Translations under genes and position numbers: made by a program | Shown here: one piece after another, positions 37,037 through 47,850 of the stretch | Layout: the number at the start of each line of letters is the position of its first letter | How positions within the stretch are numbered: position 1 is the first letter of the stretch | DNA from: Sinorhizobium saheli | Lineage (GTDB): Bacteria; Pseudomonadota; Alphaproteobacteria; Rhizobiales; Rhizobiaceae | Length of the DNA stretch: 64,000 nt | Reading direction: 5' to 3' | Assembly (NCBI RefSeq): GCF_001651875.1 | Contig: NZ_LNQB01000102.1 | Coordinates: 124,001 to 188,000 of the forward strand | Notes under the pieces: generated by a model | What the model was told of the DNA's origin: nothing | Databases searched by the model: none | What the model saw: the letters and a program-made list of their open reading frames with translations, nothing else

Positions 37037-38191
37037 TTACTCCGCCGGCACCCCGACGCCGGATCGAAACAGGCTGCGCTCGACCGCGCGCTTTTCCGGC
37101 CGGTGCCGGGTGAGTGCCAGGATGAAGCCCGCCGTCACGCAGATCGCCACCATCGACGAACCGCCATAGGAGATCAGCGGCAACGTCATGCCCTTGGCGG
37201 GCAGCAGCTCCAGATTGACGCCGATGTTGATCATCGACTGGATGCCGATCTGCAGCACCAGGCCGGCGACGGCAAAGCGGTTGAAATCATTGCGTTCGCG
37301 GAAAGCATGGTTGAGGCCGCGCATCACCAGAAAGGCGAAGATCATGACGATCACCATGCAGAACACGATGCCGAATTCCTCGGCCGCCACCGAGAAGACG
37401 AAGTCGGTATGGCTGTCGGGGATGATGCGCTTGACGATGCCCTCGCCCGGACCGCGACCGAACCAGTCGCCGCGGATGATGGCGTCGCGCGCCGTATCCA
37501 CCTGGAACGTATCACCCTCGCCCGTCATGAACCGGTCGATACGGCCGGCGACGTGCGGCAGCATGGTATAGGCCACGAAGAAGCCGCCTGCGGCCGCCCC
37601 GGCGAGCACGATGATCCAGAGCCAGGGCATGCCGGCCATGAAGAACATGCCGCCCCAGACCGCCGCGGTGAGGATCGTTTGGCCGAGGTCCGGCTGCGCG
37701 ACGAGCAGCGCGCCGACAATGCCGAACAATAGGATCGACAGCAGGTTTCCGGGGATTTCCGGCTGCTTCGCGTGCTCCGCGAAAAGCCAGGCGCAGACGA
37801 CGACGAAGGCCGGCTTCATGAATTCGGAAGGCTGGATCGAAATTCCGGCGATCGATATCCACCTGAGCGAGCCCTTGACCTCCTCGCCGATGAAGAGGAC
37901 GAGAACCATCATTCCGAGAGATGCACCGAGCAGGATGATCGCCGCGCGCCTGACCTGCCGCGGCGACAGAAAGGATATCCCCACCATCACCGCCAGCGAG
38001 GGCAAGAGGAAGACGGCGTGGCGCTTGACGAAATGGAAGCTGTCGAGACCCAATCGCTCGGCGACCGGAGGGCTTGCCGCGAAGGACAGCATGAAGCCGA
38101 CGCCCATCAGCAGGATGAAGGTCGCCAGGAAGAACCTGTCTATCGTCCAGAACCAGTCGGCCACGGGGCCACGTTCGGCTCGGCTTACCAT
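37037..38191 (-). CDS. ftsW: Septal peptidoglycan glycosyltransferase FtsW (SEDS)
   Basis: 384 aa SEDS-family integral membrane protein with about ten helices. It polymerises lipid II at the septum together with FtsI. Conserved segments: ISIAGISIQPSEFMKPAFVV, AQPDLGQTILTAAVWGGMFF and the C-terminal LPLISYGGSSMVAICVTAGF. It sits between murD and murG as in most dcw clusters. 47 bp separate it from murD. Confidence 0.97.
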   Translation of the reverse strand: MVSRAERGPVADWFWTIDRFFLATFILLMGVGFMLSFAASPPVAERLGLDSFHFVKRHAVFLLPSLAVMVGISFLSPRQVRRAAIILLGASLGMMVLVLFIGEEVKGSLRWISIAGISIQPSEFMKPAFVVVCAWLFAEHAKQPEIPGNLLSILLFGIVGALLVAQPDLGQTILTAAVWGGMFFMAGMPWLWIIVLAGAAAGGFFVAYTMLPHVAGRIDRFMTGEGDTFQVDTARDAIIRGDWFGRGPGEGIVKRIIPDSHTDFVFSVAAEEFGIVFCMVIVMIFAFLVMRGLNHAFRERNDFNRFAVAGLVLQIGIQSMINIGVNLELLPAKGMTLPLISYGGSSMVAICVTAGFILALTRHRPEKRAVERSLFRSGVGVPAE

Positions 38192-38238
38192 CTGTCTGTC
38201 CCCTTCTCAGGCGCATGCCGCGCCAACGTCCAAATCCG

Positions 38239-39630
38239 TCAGATGAGCATGGTCACGCCTTCGAGCGCCGCGACATGGCCGACGAAGGCATCTCCACGCA
38301 CCTCGAAGTTCTTGTACTGGTCGAAGCTTGCGCAAGCCGGGGAAAGCATCACGGCCGCCGGACCTTGCCTGTCGCGCGCCGCATCCTCTGCCGCATGCGT
38401 CACCGCCCTTTCGAGCGTCCCGGAGATCTCGTAGGGCACCGCCTCCCCGAGCGTCGCCGCGAAGGCGGGCGCCGCCTCGCCGATGAGATAGGCCTTGACG
38501 ATCTTCGGGAAGAACGGCGCCAGCGAGGCGATGCCGCCTTCCTTCGGCAGGCCGCCGGCGATCCAGTAGATACGGTCGTAACTCGAAAGCGCCGGGGCCG
38601 CGGCGTCGGCATTGGTCGCCTTGCTGTCGTTGACGAAGACGATCTCGCCCTTTCGCGCGACCGGCTGCATCCGGTGCCGGAGGCCCGGAAACGTCCTGAG
38701 GCCCTCGACGATGTCTTTTTCGCCGACGCCGACGGCGAGGCAGGCGGCGACGGCTGCCGCCGCATTCTGGGCATTGTGCCCGCCTCGCAGCGTCTGGATG
38801 CCGGCAAGATCGGTGAAGAGCGAAGAGCTGCCGCCTTGCGCCCGCATCAGGGCCGAGCCTTTGGCGTAGATGCCGTCGGCAAGGACCTGGCGGCGCGAGA
38901 TGCGCACGACCTTCGCTCCCGCCCGCTCGACCCGGTCGGCGATCAGGCTGGAAAAGCTGTCGTCGACGCCGATGACGGCCGTGCCGCTTCCGGCGACCAA
39001 GCGCTCCTTGATGTCGGCGTAATGCTGAATAGTGCCGTGCCGGTCCAGATGATCGGGCGTGAGGTTGAGCAGGATGCCGGCCGTCGCGTTGAGCGTCGGT
39101 GCAAGATCGATCTGGTAGGACGAGCACTCCACCACATAGAAGCGCCCGGTCTGCGGCGGCTCGAGGGTCAGCACGGCGGTACCGATATTGCCGCCGAGCT
39201 GCGTGTCCCGTCCGCTGGTCTTGAGGATATGCGCGATCAGCGCCGTCGTCGTGGATTTGCCGTTGGTACCGGTGATGGCGATGAAGGGGCAATCCGGCGC
39301 ATGCGCGCGGCGCTCGCGCACGAAAAGCTCGACGTCGCCGATGATCTCGACGCCCGCCTGGTGGGCGAGATCGACGCTCCAGTGCGGCTTCGGATGCGTC
39401 AAGGGCACGCCCGGCGAAAGCACGAAAGCGGCGAAGACGCGCCAATCGACGTGGCGCAGATCAGCGGTGGGGATCCCTGCCGCGGCGGCCTTGGCCACGC
39501 TGTCGGGATTGTCGTCCCACGCCGTCACTTCGGCACCGCCTGCGACCAGCGCCTCTGCCGTCGCGAGACCCGAGCCGCCCAGGCCGAAGAGTGCGACTTT
39601 CTTGCCCTTGAATGTGGTGACCGGAATCAT
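38239..39630 (-). CDS. murD: UDP-N-acetylmuramoyl-L-alanine--D-glutamate ligase
   Basis: 463 aa Mur ligase adding D-Glu. The N-terminal motif is [20 protein letters not shown], the ATP loop is [40 protein letters not shown] lies in the central domain, and [20 protein letters not shown] in the C-terminal domain. The start is 6 bases after the mraY stop. A 934-codon open frame on the other strand is a shadow. Confidence 0.98.
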   Translation of the reverse strand: MIPVTTFKGKKVALFGLGGSGLATAEALVAGGAEVTAWDDNPDSVAKAAAAGIPTADLRHVDWRVFAAFVLSPGVPLTHPKPHWSVDLAHQAGVEIIGDVELFVRERRAHAPDCPFIAITGTNGKSTTTALIAHILKTSGRDTQLGGNIGTAVLTLEPPQTGRFYVVECSSYQIDLAPTLNATAGILLNLTPDHLDRHGTIQHYADIKERLVAGSGTAVIGVDDSFSSLIADRVERAGAKVVRISRRQVLADGIYAKGSALMRAQGGSSSLFTDLAGIQTLRGGHNAQNAAAAVAACLAVGVGEKDIVEGLRTFPGLRHRMQPVARKGEIVFVNDSKATNADAAAPALSSYDRIYWIAGGLPKEGGIASLAPFFPKIVKAYLIGEAAPAFAATLGEAVPYEISGTLERAVTHAAEDAARDRQGPAAVMLSPACASFDQYKNFEVRGDAFVGHVAALEGVTMLI

Positions 39631-39636
39631 CGTCGC

Positions 39637-40737
39637 TCACCGCAGCTTCAGCGTGGAAAGACCGATCATCGCAAGGATGACGGCGATGATCCAGAAGCGG
39701 ATCACCACCTGGCTCTCCGTCCAGCCCTTCTTTTCGAAGTGATGGTGGATCGGCGCCATCAGGAACACGCGACGGCCGGTCCGCTTGAACCAGAAGACCT
39801 GGATGATGACCGACAGCGTCTCGGCAACGAAGAGGCCGCCGATGATGATCATGACGATCTCGTGCTTGGTGGCGACCGCCACTGTGCCGATCAGGCCGCC
39901 AAGCGCCAGCGAGCCGGTGTCGCCCATGAAGATGGCGGCCGGCGGGGCGTTGAACCAGAGAAAACCGAGACCGGCGCCGATGACGGCGCCGAGGATCACG
40001 GCGAGCTCGCCGGTGCCGGGCACGAAATGGATCTGCAGGTAGTTGGCGAATACGGCGTTACCGGCGAGATAGGCGATCAGCCCGAAGGCGGCGGAAGCGA
40101 TCATCACCGGGACGATCGCGAGCCCGTCGAGACCGTCCGTCAGGTTCACGGCATTGCCGGCACCGACGATGACGAAGCCGCCGAAGAGCACGAAGAAATA
40201 GCCGAGATTGAGCATCAGGTCCTTGAAGAAGGGGAAGGTGACCGACGAGCCGAAGGTGGAGCCCGCGGTGCCCGCCGAAAGCGCCGCCTGCATCATGAAG
40301 AACACGGCGATGGCCGCGATCACGAATTCGATGCCGAGGCGCGCCTTGCCGGAAAAGCCCTTGTCCGATTGCTTGGTCACCTTGAGATAGTCGTCATAGA
40401 AGCCGATCGCGCCGAAGCCGAGCGTCACCAGCAGCGTCGAGACGACGTAGATGCTCGAAAGATCGGCCCACAGGAGCGACGACACCACGATGCCGGCGAG
40501 GATCATCAGCCCGCCCATGGTGGGCGTGCCGGCTTTCTTGAAGTGGGTCTGGGGTCCGTCGGCGCGGATCGGCTGGCCCTTGCCCTGGCGGATGCGCAGC
40601 GACGCGATCATCGCCGGGCCGAACAGGAACACGATCAGGGCGGAAGTAAAGAGTGCTGCACCCGTGCGGAAGGTGATGTAGCGAAAGAGATTGAAGAATT
40701 GAAAGTGGTCCGCCAGTTCCACAAGCCAGATCAGCAT
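39637..40737 (-). CDS. mraY: Phospho-MurNAc-pentapeptide transferase (lipid I synthase)
   Basis: 366 aa from [20 protein letters not shown]; 12 upstream in-frame codons are unlikely. It has ten membrane helices and joins phospho-MurNAc-pentapeptide to undecaprenyl phosphate. Catalytic motifs: [16 protein letters not shown] (DDxxK), [20 protein letters not shown], and the cytoplasmic [19 protein letters not shown]. Separated from murF by 190 bp containing a RIME fragment. Confidence 0.98.
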   Translation of the reverse strand: MLIWLVELADHFQFFNLFRYITFRTGAALFTSALIVFLFGPAMIASLRIRQGKGQPIRADGPQTHFKKAGTPTMGGLMILAGIVVSSLLWADLSSIYVVSTLLVTLGFGAIGFYDDYLKVTKQSDKGFSGKARLGIEFVIAAIAVFFMMQAALSAGTAGSTFGSSVTFPFFKDLMLNLGYFFVLFGGFVIVGAGNAVNLTDGLDGLAIVPVMIASAAFGLIAYLAGNAVFANYLQIHFVPGTGELAVILGAVIGAGLGFLWFNAPPAAIFMGDTGSLALGGLIGTVAVATKHEIVMIIIGGLFVAETLSVIIQVFWFKRTGRRVFLMAPIHHHFEKKGWTESQVVIRFWIIAVILAMIGLSTLKLR

Positions 40738-40862
40738 AAGGGACCTTTCCCCCAGAAGTTTAGAATCGGACATCGTCCAACAGAATCATCTGCCGGACGA
40801 TACCCGCTTGCGTTCGACTATGTTAGGCCATTTCCCCTGGCCGCGGGCTGTATCCACCAGCA

Positions 40863-40924
40863 CTGCGGCGCCCTGCCTCTCCAGACGGAGAAAGGTCGCT
40901 GCAGCACTTTGAACTGCTGCACGC
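40863..40924 (+). repeat. RIME1-like repeat, truncated copy 4
   Basis: It keeps GCGCCCTGCCTCTCCAGACG and GCACTTTGAACTGCTGCACG but lacks the distal hairpin. It lies between murF and mraY, ending about 4 bases from the murF stop, so it is transcribed in the middle of the dcw operon. Confidence 0.65.
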
Positions 40925-40927
40925 CCG

Positions 40928-42361
40928 CTATGCTTCCCCCGCCTCGGCCGTCCTCTCGGGATACGCCTCGACAAGCGCCTGGACGATCCTGCCGCAGCCT
41001 GTGCCCTTCGAGGACTTGACCATCACGACGTCGCCGGCCGCAACCGCCCCGAGTGCGTAAGCCGCCAGATCATCGACCTTCTCCCGGTAGACGACCGAGA
41101 CCTCCGGCGGCAGGGCGTCGCGCAGATGCGCCATCTCGGGCCCCGCGAGCCAGACGTCGGAAACCCCCGCTTCAACCAGAGGCTCGGCAAGCGCGGCGTG
41201 AACCGCGGCCGCATGCTCGCCCATCTCAAGCATGTCGCCGAGGATCGCAACGCGGCGCCCGCCGGGCGGCGGCTCGGCGTCGCGCAGAAGCGAGATCGCC
41301 GCTCGCATGGAAGCCGGATTGGCGTTGTAGCTCTCGTCGATCAGCGTCAGCTCGCCGGCGCCGATCGTGAGGCGATGCCGCTGCCCCCTGCCCTTTTCCG
41401 GATGCATCGTCGCAAGCGAAGCAATAACGCGGTCGAGCTCGGCCCCGGCCAGCGTCGCCGCGGCAATCACGGCCAGCGCGTTCTCCGCGATATGGCGTCC
41501 GGGCGCACCGATGGCGATTTCGCGGGTTCTTCCGGCAATGGCGGCCCAAAGCACGGAACCTTCCGCCTGGCCGGCGAACTCGGCCAGACGGTATTCCGAC
41601 TTGGGATTGGCGCCGAAGGAATGAACATGGCCGACGCCCGCGGCCGCTGCGGCCTTTTCCAGGAACTCGTATTGCGCGCTGTCGCGGTTGAGGACGGCGT
41701 GGCCGCCGTTGACGACGCCCTCGAATATCTCGGCCTTTGCGGCCGCGATCTCTTCGAGGCTCGTGAAATTGCCGAGGTGAGCCGCGGCGATGCTGGTTAC
41801 GACCGCGACATGCGGGCGAACCATCCGCGTCAACGGGCGGATCTCGCCGGGATGGTTCATGCCGATCTCGAATATGCCGAAATCGGTCGTCTCCGGCATG
41901 CGCGCAAGCGTCAGCGGCACGCCCCAGTGATTGTTGAAGGACGCGACGGAGGCATGGACCCGGCCGAGCGGCGAAAGCACATGCCGCAGCATCTCCTTGG
42001 TGGTCGTCTTGCCGACCGAACCGGTGACGGCGATGATCTTTGCGGCACTGCGATCGCGCGCCGCGCAGCCGAGCCGGATCATCGCCTCCAGCACGTCGTC
42101 GACGACGATCATCGGCGCGATCAGGCGGCCGAGCGCCGGAAGCTTGGCCTCGCTGACGACAAGCACCGCGGCTCCGTTCGCAAGCGCGATGCCGGCATAG
42201 TCGTGGCCGTCGACGCGATCGCCCCTGATCGCGAAAAAGGCCTCGCCCTTGCCGATCGTCCGGCTGTCGATCGAAATGCCGCCGATTCCTTCCGGCAAGT
42301 TGCCGACGGGACGGCCGTTCATGGCGGCCAGAAGATCGCTGCTTGTCCAGAGCCAGTTCAA
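40928..42361 (-). CDS. murF: UDP-MurNAc-tripeptide--D-alanyl-D-alanine ligase
   Basis: 477 aa from a TTG at 42361 (MNWLWTSSDLLAAMNGRPVG), six bases after a strong GGGAGGT that lies inside the murE end. The longer frame to 42397 would overlap murE without a ribosome site. It adds D-Ala-D-Ala to complete the stem pentapeptide. ATP loop IIAVTGSVGKTTTKEMLRHV; other motifs GGISIDSRTIGKGEAFFAIR and LIDESYNANPASMRAAISLL. Confidence 0.95.
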   Translation of the reverse strand: MNWLWTSSDLLAAMNGRPVGNLPEGIGGISIDSRTIGKGEAFFAIRGDRVDGHDYAGIALANGAAVLVVSEAKLPALGRLIAPMIVVDDVLEAMIRLGCAARDRSAAKIIAVTGSVGKTTTKEMLRHVLSPLGRVHASVASFNNHWGVPLTLARMPETTDFGIFEIGMNHPGEIRPLTRMVRPHVAVVTSIAAAHLGNFTSLEEIAAAKAEIFEGVVNGGHAVLNRDSAQYEFLEKAAAAAGVGHVHSFGANPKSEYRLAEFAGQAEGSVLWAAIAGRTREIAIGAPGRHIAENALAVIAAATLAGAELDRVIASLATMHPEKGRGQRHRLTIGAGELTLIDESYNANPASMRAAISLLRDAEPPPGGRRVAILGDMLEMGEHAAAVHAALAEPLVEAGVSDVWLAGPEMAHLRDALPPEVSVVYREKVDDLAAYALGAVAAGDVVMVKSSKGTGCGRIVQALVEAYPERTAEAGEA

Positions 42362-42362
42362 A

Positions 42363-43820
42363 TCAAAGACCTCCCAGTGCCTTGCGCACCTCCGCATGAT
42401 CGGAGAACGGCAGCGTCACGGAACCGATCGTTTGCCCCTCCTCGTGCCCCTTGCCGGCGACGATGAGCGTGTCTCCGGTCTTGAGCATGCGAACGGCGGT
42501 GCGGATCGCCACGGCGCGGTCGCCGATCTCGGTGGCGCCGCTGGCCCCGGCCATGATCTCGGCCCGGATCACTTCCGGTATTTCGGAACGCGGGTTGTCG
42601 TCGGTAACGATGACGACATCGGCGAGCCGGCTGGCGATCTCGCCCATGATCGGCCGCTTGCCCTTGTCGCGGTCGCCGCCGCAACCGAAAACGAGGATCA
42701 CCCGGCCCGTGGTGAAGGGGCGCACGGACTCCAGCACATTTGCGAGCGCATCGGGCTTGTGGGCATAGTCCACATAGGCGAGCGCCCCGTCGCTCGTCTG
42801 CCCGACGAGTTCGAGCCGGCCCGAAGCGCCCTGCAACTTCTCGAGCGCCGAGAATGCCGTCCTTGCGTCGATCCCGGCGGACATGGCTAGGCCGGCTGCC
42901 ACCAGGGCGTTGGCGACCTGGAAATCGCCGGCGAGGGGAATGTGGATCTCGAAGATGTCGTCGCCGACATGGACCTCAGCCGACTGTTTGTGGCGGAAAT
43001 GCTCGACGCGCTTCAGGCTGATGAAATCGCCGTTGCGGCCGACGGTCCGCACGTCGTGGCCCGCCTTGCGAGCGGCGGCGATCGCCTCGCCCGACCATTG
43101 ATCGTCGGCGAAGATCACCGCCGGCGAGCCCTTCGGCAGCAGCGCCTCGAAAAGACGCATCTTCGAGGCCATGTAGTGCTCGACCGTCGGATGGTAGTCC
43201 ATGTGGTCGCGGCCTAGATTGGTGAAGGCGGCGGCGGCGAGCCTGACGCCGTCGAGGCGGTTCTGGTCGAGGCCGTGGCTGGAAGCCTCCATCGCCGCAT
43301 GCGTGACGCCCTCGTCGGCGAGTTCCGCAAGCAGCGCGTGCAGCGAGACCGGATCCGGCGTCGTCAGCGATCCGTATTCATTGCGGCCCGGCGCCACGAC
43401 GCCGGTCGTGCCGATCATCGCCGCCGACAGGCCCGAATGCGCCCAGATCTGCCGCGTGAAAGAGGCGACGGACGTCTTGCCCGCCGTTCCCGTGACGGCG
43501 ACCATGGTCGCCGGCTGGCGTCCAAAGAAGGCGGCCGCGGCTTGCGCGAGGAAGCGGCGCGGCTCCGCAAGCCGGAAGATGGGCGCGCCGCCCTCCGCAT
43601 GGGCGTCTGCGGCGACGACCGCAGCGGCGCCGCGCGAGATCGCATCGGCAATATAGGCCGCACCGTTTGCCTTCGTTCCGGCAACGGCGACGAAGAGATC
43701 GCCCGGCTTGACCCGCCGGCTGTCGGCAGTGAGGCCGCCGATCTCGATCGTCGCGGCATCGCCGGTCAGTTGCGCCGAAAGCTCCGGGAAACTCGCTCCC
43801 GCCAGGTCCTTGATCTTCAT
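42363..43820 (-). CDS. murE: UDP-MurNAc-L-Ala-D-Glu--meso-diaminopimelate ligase
   Basis: 485 aa from [20 protein letters not shown]. Mur ligase adding the third residue. ATP loop [40 protein letters not shown] in the N-domain; and [16 protein letters not shown]. The DNPR motif marks meso-diaminopimelate rather than lysine specificity, as expected for a Gram-negative. A 158-bp gap with a RIME copy separates it from ftsI. Confidence 0.98.
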   Translation of the reverse strand: MKIKDLAGASFPELSAQLTGDAATIEIGGLTADSRRVKPGDLFVAVAGTKANGAAYIADAISRGAAAVVAADAHAEGGAPIFRLAEPRRFLAQAAAAFFGRQPATMVAVTGTAGKTSVASFTRQIWAHSGLSAAMIGTTGVVAPGRNEYGSLTTPDPVSLHALLAELADEGVTHAAMEASSHGLDQNRLDGVRLAAAAFTNLGRDHMDYHPTVEHYMASKMRLFEALLPKGSPAVIFADDQWSGEAIAAARKAGHDVRTVGRNGDFISLKRVEHFRHKQSAEVHVGDDIFEIHIPLAGDFQVANALVAAGLAMSAGIDARTAFSALEKLQGASGRLELVGQTSDGALAYVDYAHKPDALANVLESVRPFTTGRVILVFGCGGDRDKGKRPIMGEIASRLADVVIVTDDNPRSEIPEVIRAEIMAGASGATEIGDRAVAIRTAVRMLKTGDTLIVAGKGHEEGQTIGSVTLPFSDHAEVRKALGGL

Positions 43821-43845
43821 GAACTGCTCACACCGATATGATCCT

Positions 43846-43934
43846 GCGGCGCCGTGCGCCTTCAGGCGCACGATGCTCGCTGTGACACTTTGAGCCGCGG
43901 CATGGTTCCTTCGATCGACGTCAAGTCTACGGAA
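43846..43934 (+). repeat. RIME1-like repeat, copy 5, between ftsI and murE
   Basis: It reads GCGGCGCCGTGCGCCTTCAG, then GTGACACTTTGAGCCGCGGC, ATGG and a TTCCTTCGATCGA..CGGAACCATG distal hairpin. Block order matches copies 2 and 3. It occupies most of the 158-bp ftsI-murE gap inside the dcw cluster. Confidence 0.7.
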
Positions 43935-43978
43935 CCATGTCCACGGGAATCGCGAATGTCCGCACTTTCATTTCACGG

Positions 43979-45727
43979 TCAATAAGACACAAGCAAGGCA
44001 GAACCGTCTTCACCGAATTTCGGTTCGACGCCGAGCAGCGGCGCGGAGCGGCTGATGATGTCGCGCACCATCGGCGCGGCGTTCGACCCAGCGGTGCGCC
44101 CCCCGCCCTCGCCGGTCTTCGGCGCGTCGATAAAGGTCAGCACGATATATTTCGGATCATCGATCGGGAAAGCCGCGAGGAAGGCATTGAAGTTCAGGTC
44201 GTTGGAATAGCGGCCGTTGACGACCTTGTCGGCGGTACCGGTCTTGCCGCCGACATTGAAGCCCGGAACGAGCGCCCGCTTGCCCGAACCGGCGATACCG
44301 TTGCGGCGGAGCAGGTAGCGCATGTCGTCGCTGGTGCTCTTCTTGACCACTGCCGTCGCGAGTTCGCTCGCCTCTTCCTCGCTGCGCGGCAGGAAGGTCG
44401 GCGGGATGAGCTTGCCGCCGTTGACCAGCGCCGCCCCGGCGACGGCCGTCTGCAACGGCGTGGTCGAGACGCCGTGGCCGAATGAGATGGTGATCGAATT
44501 GATCTTCTTCCACTCGCGCGGCTGGCTCGGCGTCTTCACCTCGGGAAGTTCCGTCGGCAGTTTCGTGAGCAGGCCGAGCCGGGTGAGGAATTCCTTGTGT
44601 CCGGGAATGCCGACGAGGTCGGCGATCTTCGCCGTGCCGATATTCGAGGAATACTGGAAGATTTCCGGCACCGTCAGCACCCGGCGCTTGCCGTGGAAGT
44701 CCTTGATGGTGAAGCCGCCGATGCGGATCGGCGCCGATGCGTCGAAGCTGTCGTTGAGCGTCACCTTGCCGGAATCGAGCCCCATGGCGATGGTGAAGGT
44801 CTTGAAGGTGGAGCCCATCTCGAACGTGCCGTTCGACATGCGGTTCATCCAGCCCTCTTCCGCGCCTTCCGCCGGCCTGTTCGGATCGTAATCCGGGACC
44901 GAAGCCATCGCCAGTACCTCGCCGGTATGGACGTCAATGACGACGGCGCCGGCGGCGATCGCCTCGAAATTCTTCATGCCGGCGGTGATCACGTCGCGCA
45001 CGATGTTCTGGACGCGCACGTCGATCGAGAGCCTCACCGGTTCGAGCTTGGCGTCGCTGGTCATGCCGATGGCGGCGAGGTCGGCCAGGCCCTGGTCGTC
45101 GATATAGCGCTCCATGCCGGCGACGCCGCGGTTGTCGATGTTGACGTGCCCGAGGATATGGGCCGCCGTCGGCCCGCCGGGATAGAAGCGGCGCTTCTCC
45201 GGACGGAAGCCGATGCCGGGAATGCCGAGCGCGAGGATCTCGCTCTGCTGCTTGGGCGTCAGTTGCCGGCGCAGCCATTGGAAGCGCGATTTCGATTTCA
45301 GCTTGTTGTAGATGTCGCGCGCATTGAGATCGGGCAGCACGGTCGCGAGCCGCTCCACCGCCTCGTCGGCGTCGACGATCTTGTGCGGCTCGGCATAGAG
45401 AGAGACGGTGCGGATGTCGGTCGCGAGGATCTCGCCGTTGCGGTCGAGTATATCCGGGCGCGAGGCCATCAGGTTGTCGGCGCGACCGATCGAGGAGACC
45501 GTCTCCGGCTGCGCTAGGCCGTATTGCACCAGACGCCCGCCGATCACTGCATAGACGATGCCGAAGCTGGCGATGACGATCGCCACCCGGCTCTTCGCCT
45601 GACTGGCGCTCTTCTTGCGCGTTCCCTGAAAGGTGACGTTGACGCCCGCCTCGGCCGGCCGGTTGTTACCGCCGGCCGAGAAATGCGCCTTGCTTTTCAG
45701 CACCATGATACGGGAGAGAAAGGACAT
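43979..45727 (-). CDS. ftsI: Septal peptidoglycan transpeptidase FtsI (PBP3)
   Basis: 582 aa class B penicillin-binding protein. One N-terminal membrane helix (about 46-66), a pedestal domain with SRPDILDRNGEILATDIRTV, and a transpeptidase domain with S306-T-F-K309, S360-S-N362 and K494-T-G496. It crosslinks septal peptidoglycan with FtsW. Its start and the ftsL stop share a base (TGATG), so the two are translationally coupled. Confidence 0.97.
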   Translation of the reverse strand: MSFLSRIMVLKSKAHFSAGGNNRPAEAGVNVTFQGTRKKSASQAKSRVAIVIASFGIVYAVIGGRLVQYGLAQPETVSSIGRADNLMASRPDILDRNGEILATDIRTVSLYAEPHKIVDADEAVERLATVLPDLNARDIYNKLKSKSRFQWLRRQLTPKQQSEILALGIPGIGFRPEKRRFYPGGPTAAHILGHVNIDNRGVAGMERYIDDQGLADLAAIGMTSDAKLEPVRLSIDVRVQNIVRDVITAGMKNFEAIAAGAVVIDVHTGEVLAMASVPDYDPNRPAEGAEEGWMNRMSNGTFEMGSTFKTFTIAMGLDSGKVTLNDSFDASAPIRIGGFTIKDFHGKRRVLTVPEIFQYSSNIGTAKIADLVGIPGHKEFLTRLGLLTKLPTELPEVKTPSQPREWKKINSITISFGHGVSTTPLQTAVAGAALVNGGKLIPPTFLPRSEEEASELATAVVKKSTSDDMRYLLRRNGIAGSGKRALVPGFNVGGKTGTADKVVNGRYSNDLNFNAFLAAFPIDDPKYIVLTFIDAPKTGEGGGRTAGSNAAPMVRDIISRSAPLLGVEPKFGEDGSALLVSY

Positions 45728-46110
45728 CAGCGCGCCACCGAACCTGTCTTGATGTTATCCGCCTCGATGACGGCGGCGACACCGTCTTTCGCCTTCTTGT
45801 CTTCTTCGGGCGGCGGCAAGTCCGCTTTCAGCATCGGCAGCTCTTCGGGCCGCGCGAGCTGCGTCGGCGGCGTCGGCGCAAGCTGCAGGTCGGCGGCGAA
45901 GGCGGCGACGAGCCTCTCCAACCGGTTTGGCTGGGTCAGAAGCGCCCAGTCGGCCTTGAGCAGGTCGATCGTGTCCTCTTCGAGCTTGATCGCCGCATCG
46001 AGCCTGCGGACTTCCTCGCGCTTGTTCTCGGCCCGGTGCTTGATCGTATAGGTGACGGTCGCTGCCGCCGTCATGATGACGATCAGGACAATATCGAGCG
46101 TTCTGAGCAT
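45727..46110 (-). CDS. ftsL: FtsL-like division protein
   Basis: 127 aa. Identity rests on size, position between rsmH and ftsI, and topology: an N-terminal membrane helix (LRTLDIVLIVIMTAAATVTY), then a coiled-coil segment (RAENKREEVRRLDAAIKLEE; DLLKADWALLTQPNRLERL). A Pro/Lys-rich tail follows. FtsL sequences are poorly conserved, which is usual. It would form the FtsQLB subcomplex at the septum. Confidence 0.88.
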   Translation of the reverse strand: MLRTLDIVLIVIMTAAATVTYTIKHRAENKREEVRRLDAAIKLEEDTIDLLKADWALLTQPNRLERLVAAFAADLQLAPTPPTQLARPEELPMLKADLPPPEEDKKAKDGVAAVIEADNIKTGSVAR

Positions 46111-46116
46111 CGTCTC

Positions 46117-47142
46117 CTAGCCCCCCAGCCGTGCAAGGCTCGCCAGTTCCGGCAGATTGAAGATGGACAGGTCGCTTGCCCCTGGCGCCGCCTCCGTCCG
46201 GAGGCCGGCCCTGAGCTTCGCCGAACGGGCCCGCGGGTTGCGGGCCGCTTCTTCCTCGCTCGCGGCCAGCATGGGCTTTCCGACTGGCGCGAAGGTTGCG
46301 GCGCGCTCGGCCACCATCGGCAGATGCCGTGAGCCGCCCGCCCTGCCGGAGCGATCCTGGAAGAAGGTCTTGACGATCCTGTCTTCGAGCGAATGGAAAG
46401 TGACGACGACGAGCCGCCCGCCGGGTTTCAGCACCCGCTCGGCGGCAAAGAGCGCGCCGGCGAGTTCGCCGAGCTCGTCGTTGACGAAGATGCGCAGCGC
46501 CTGGAAGACGCGGGTGGCGGGATGGATCTTGTCCTTGGCCTTGCGCGGCGTCACCACCTCGATCAACCCGGCAAGATCGCGAGTCGTCTCGAACGGCTGC
46601 TCGGCACGGCGTTTCTCGATCGCGCGGGCGATGCGCCCCGCCTGCTTCTCCTCGCCGAGAAAGCCGAAAATCCGGATGAGATCAGAGACCTTGGCGCGGT
46701 TGACGACATCGGCGGCGGAAACGCCCGTAGCCGACATGCGCATGTCGAGCGGCCCTTGCTTCTGAAAGGAAAAGCCGCGCTCCGCCTCGTCAATCTGCAT
46801 CGAAGAAACGCCGATGTCGAGCACGACGCCGTCGAGCCCGCCATCCGGGGCATGATCGGCGAGCTCGGAAAAACGGGCATGAACGAGCCTGAGCCGCCCG
46901 CCGGCGGCCGCAACGAGGGACTGGCCGGCGGCAATTGCGGTCGGATCGCGGTCGAGCGCGATCACGTCGGCGCCCGCATCCAGGATCGCGGATGTGTAGC
47001 CGCCGGCGCCGAAGGTGCCGTCGAGAATGATCTTGCCGGGAGCGGGATCGAGGGCTGCGAGCACTTCGGAGAGCATGACGGGAATGTGACGGACCGGTCC
47101 GCCATCGGCCTCGGATGTCCTACCGCCTTGATCCGTCACCAT
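46117..47142 (-). CDS. rsmH: 16S rRNA (cytosine1402-N4)-methyltransferase RsmH/MraW
   Basis: 341 aa from [20 protein letters not shown]. It methylates C1402 in the ribosomal P site using SAM. Motifs: [31 protein letters not shown] (SAM loop), [39 protein letters not shown] and [18 protein letters not shown]. The open frame continues far upstream over mraZ but only as a shadow. mraZ ends 14 bp upstream. Confidence 0.97.
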   Translation of the reverse strand: MVTDQGGRTSEADGGPVRHIPVMLSEVLAALDPAPGKIILDGTFGAGGYTSAILDAGADVIALDRDPTAIAAGQSLVAAAGGRLRLVHARFSELADHAPDGGLDGVVLDIGVSSMQIDEAERGFSFQKQGPLDMRMSATGVSAADVVNRAKVSDLIRIFGFLGEEKQAGRIARAIEKRRAEQPFETTRDLAGLIEVVTPRKAKDKIHPATRVFQALRIFVNDELGELAGALFAAERVLKPGGRLVVVTFHSLEDRIVKTFFQDRSGRAGGSRHLPMVAERAATFAPVGKPMLAASEEEAARNPRARSAKLRAGLRTEAAPGASDLSIFNLPELASLARLGG

Positions 47143-47156
47143 TCCGCCTCTCCACA

Positions 47157-47597
47157 CTATTCCGGACGCAGCCCCCGTTGCTTGCGCCTCTCTCTGGCTT
47201 CCACCTGCGCCCTCGCAAACGCCCGCGGCTCCCAGAGCTGAAAATGATCGCCCCGCCCGACGAAGGTCACGTCGGTCGAGATGCCGGTGAAGTCGCGGAT
47301 GAAATCCGTCACCATCAGCCGGCCCTCCGGGTCGAGCTTCACGAAGACGCCGCCCCCGTGAACGAGGAGCGACATCTGGTTGGCCGCGTCCGAAAACGGA
47401 TCCTCGGCCGCCATCTGCCTCTCGAACCGGTCCAGAAGCTCCGGCCCACCGACGCTCACCGCCGGAAAGACGAAGTCCTGGAAGCAGTATAGCTCCCGCA
47501 CGCCCGCCTCCGAAACCGCGGCGCGGAACGCCGAAGGCACGGAGACTCGCCCCTTGGCATCGATCCGGTTCGTTGCATGTGACAAGAAGCGGTTCAT
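47157..47597 (-). CDS. mraZ: Transcriptional regulator MraZ
   Basis: 146 aa with two SpoVT/AbrB-type half domains, each with the DxxxR signature: [16 protein letters not shown] (about 10-25) and [17 protein letters not shown] (about 87-103). MraZ proteins form rings and repress their own dcw operon by binding TGGGN direct repeats. Four such repeats lie 177-211 bp upstream. It is the first gene of the cluster. Confidence 0.96.
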   Translation of the reverse strand: MNRFLSHATNRIDAKGRVSVPSAFRAAVSEAGVRELYCFQDFVFPAVSVGGPELLDRFERQMAAEDPFSDAANQMSLLVHGGGVFVKLDPEGRLMVTDFIRDFTGISTDVTFVGRGDHFQLWEPRAFARAQVEARERRKQRGLRPE

Positions 47598-47773
47598 GAC
47601 GCGAAACGGCCGCCTCCGATTGACGGGCCACGATCATCGGCCCGCACCGATACTCGCCTGCGCACGCAAAAGACCCCCGCCGGACACGAGCATGCCCGCC
47701 TGAACCTTCCGAGGAAGGGACCCTGGAATTTCGCGATGATGGGCCACGACGCGGCCCTTGCGCAGTACCATTA

Positions 47774-47808
47774 TGGGATAACATGGGACCATATGGGCGT
47801 CAATGGGA
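47774..47808. promoter_or_regulatory. Four TGGGN direct repeats at 10-bp spacing (putative MraZ boxes)
   Basis: TGGGA, TGGGA, TGGGC and TGGGA start at 47774, 47784, 47794 and 47804, each followed by a 5-base spacer. This matches the known MraZ recognition pattern of TGGGN repeats with 5-nt spacers. They read on the plus strand, opposite to mraZ. An autoregulatory site is the likeliest reading. Confidence 0.7.
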
Positions 47809-47850
47809 GAAGCTCGTAAACAGCCTCGCGGATGATCAAATATTGATAGG

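Noticed and set aside
38215-41019. 934-codon plus-strand open frame
   Set aside because: Antisense to murD and mraY; low-complexity Arg/Asp/Glu/His composition typical of a shadow frame.
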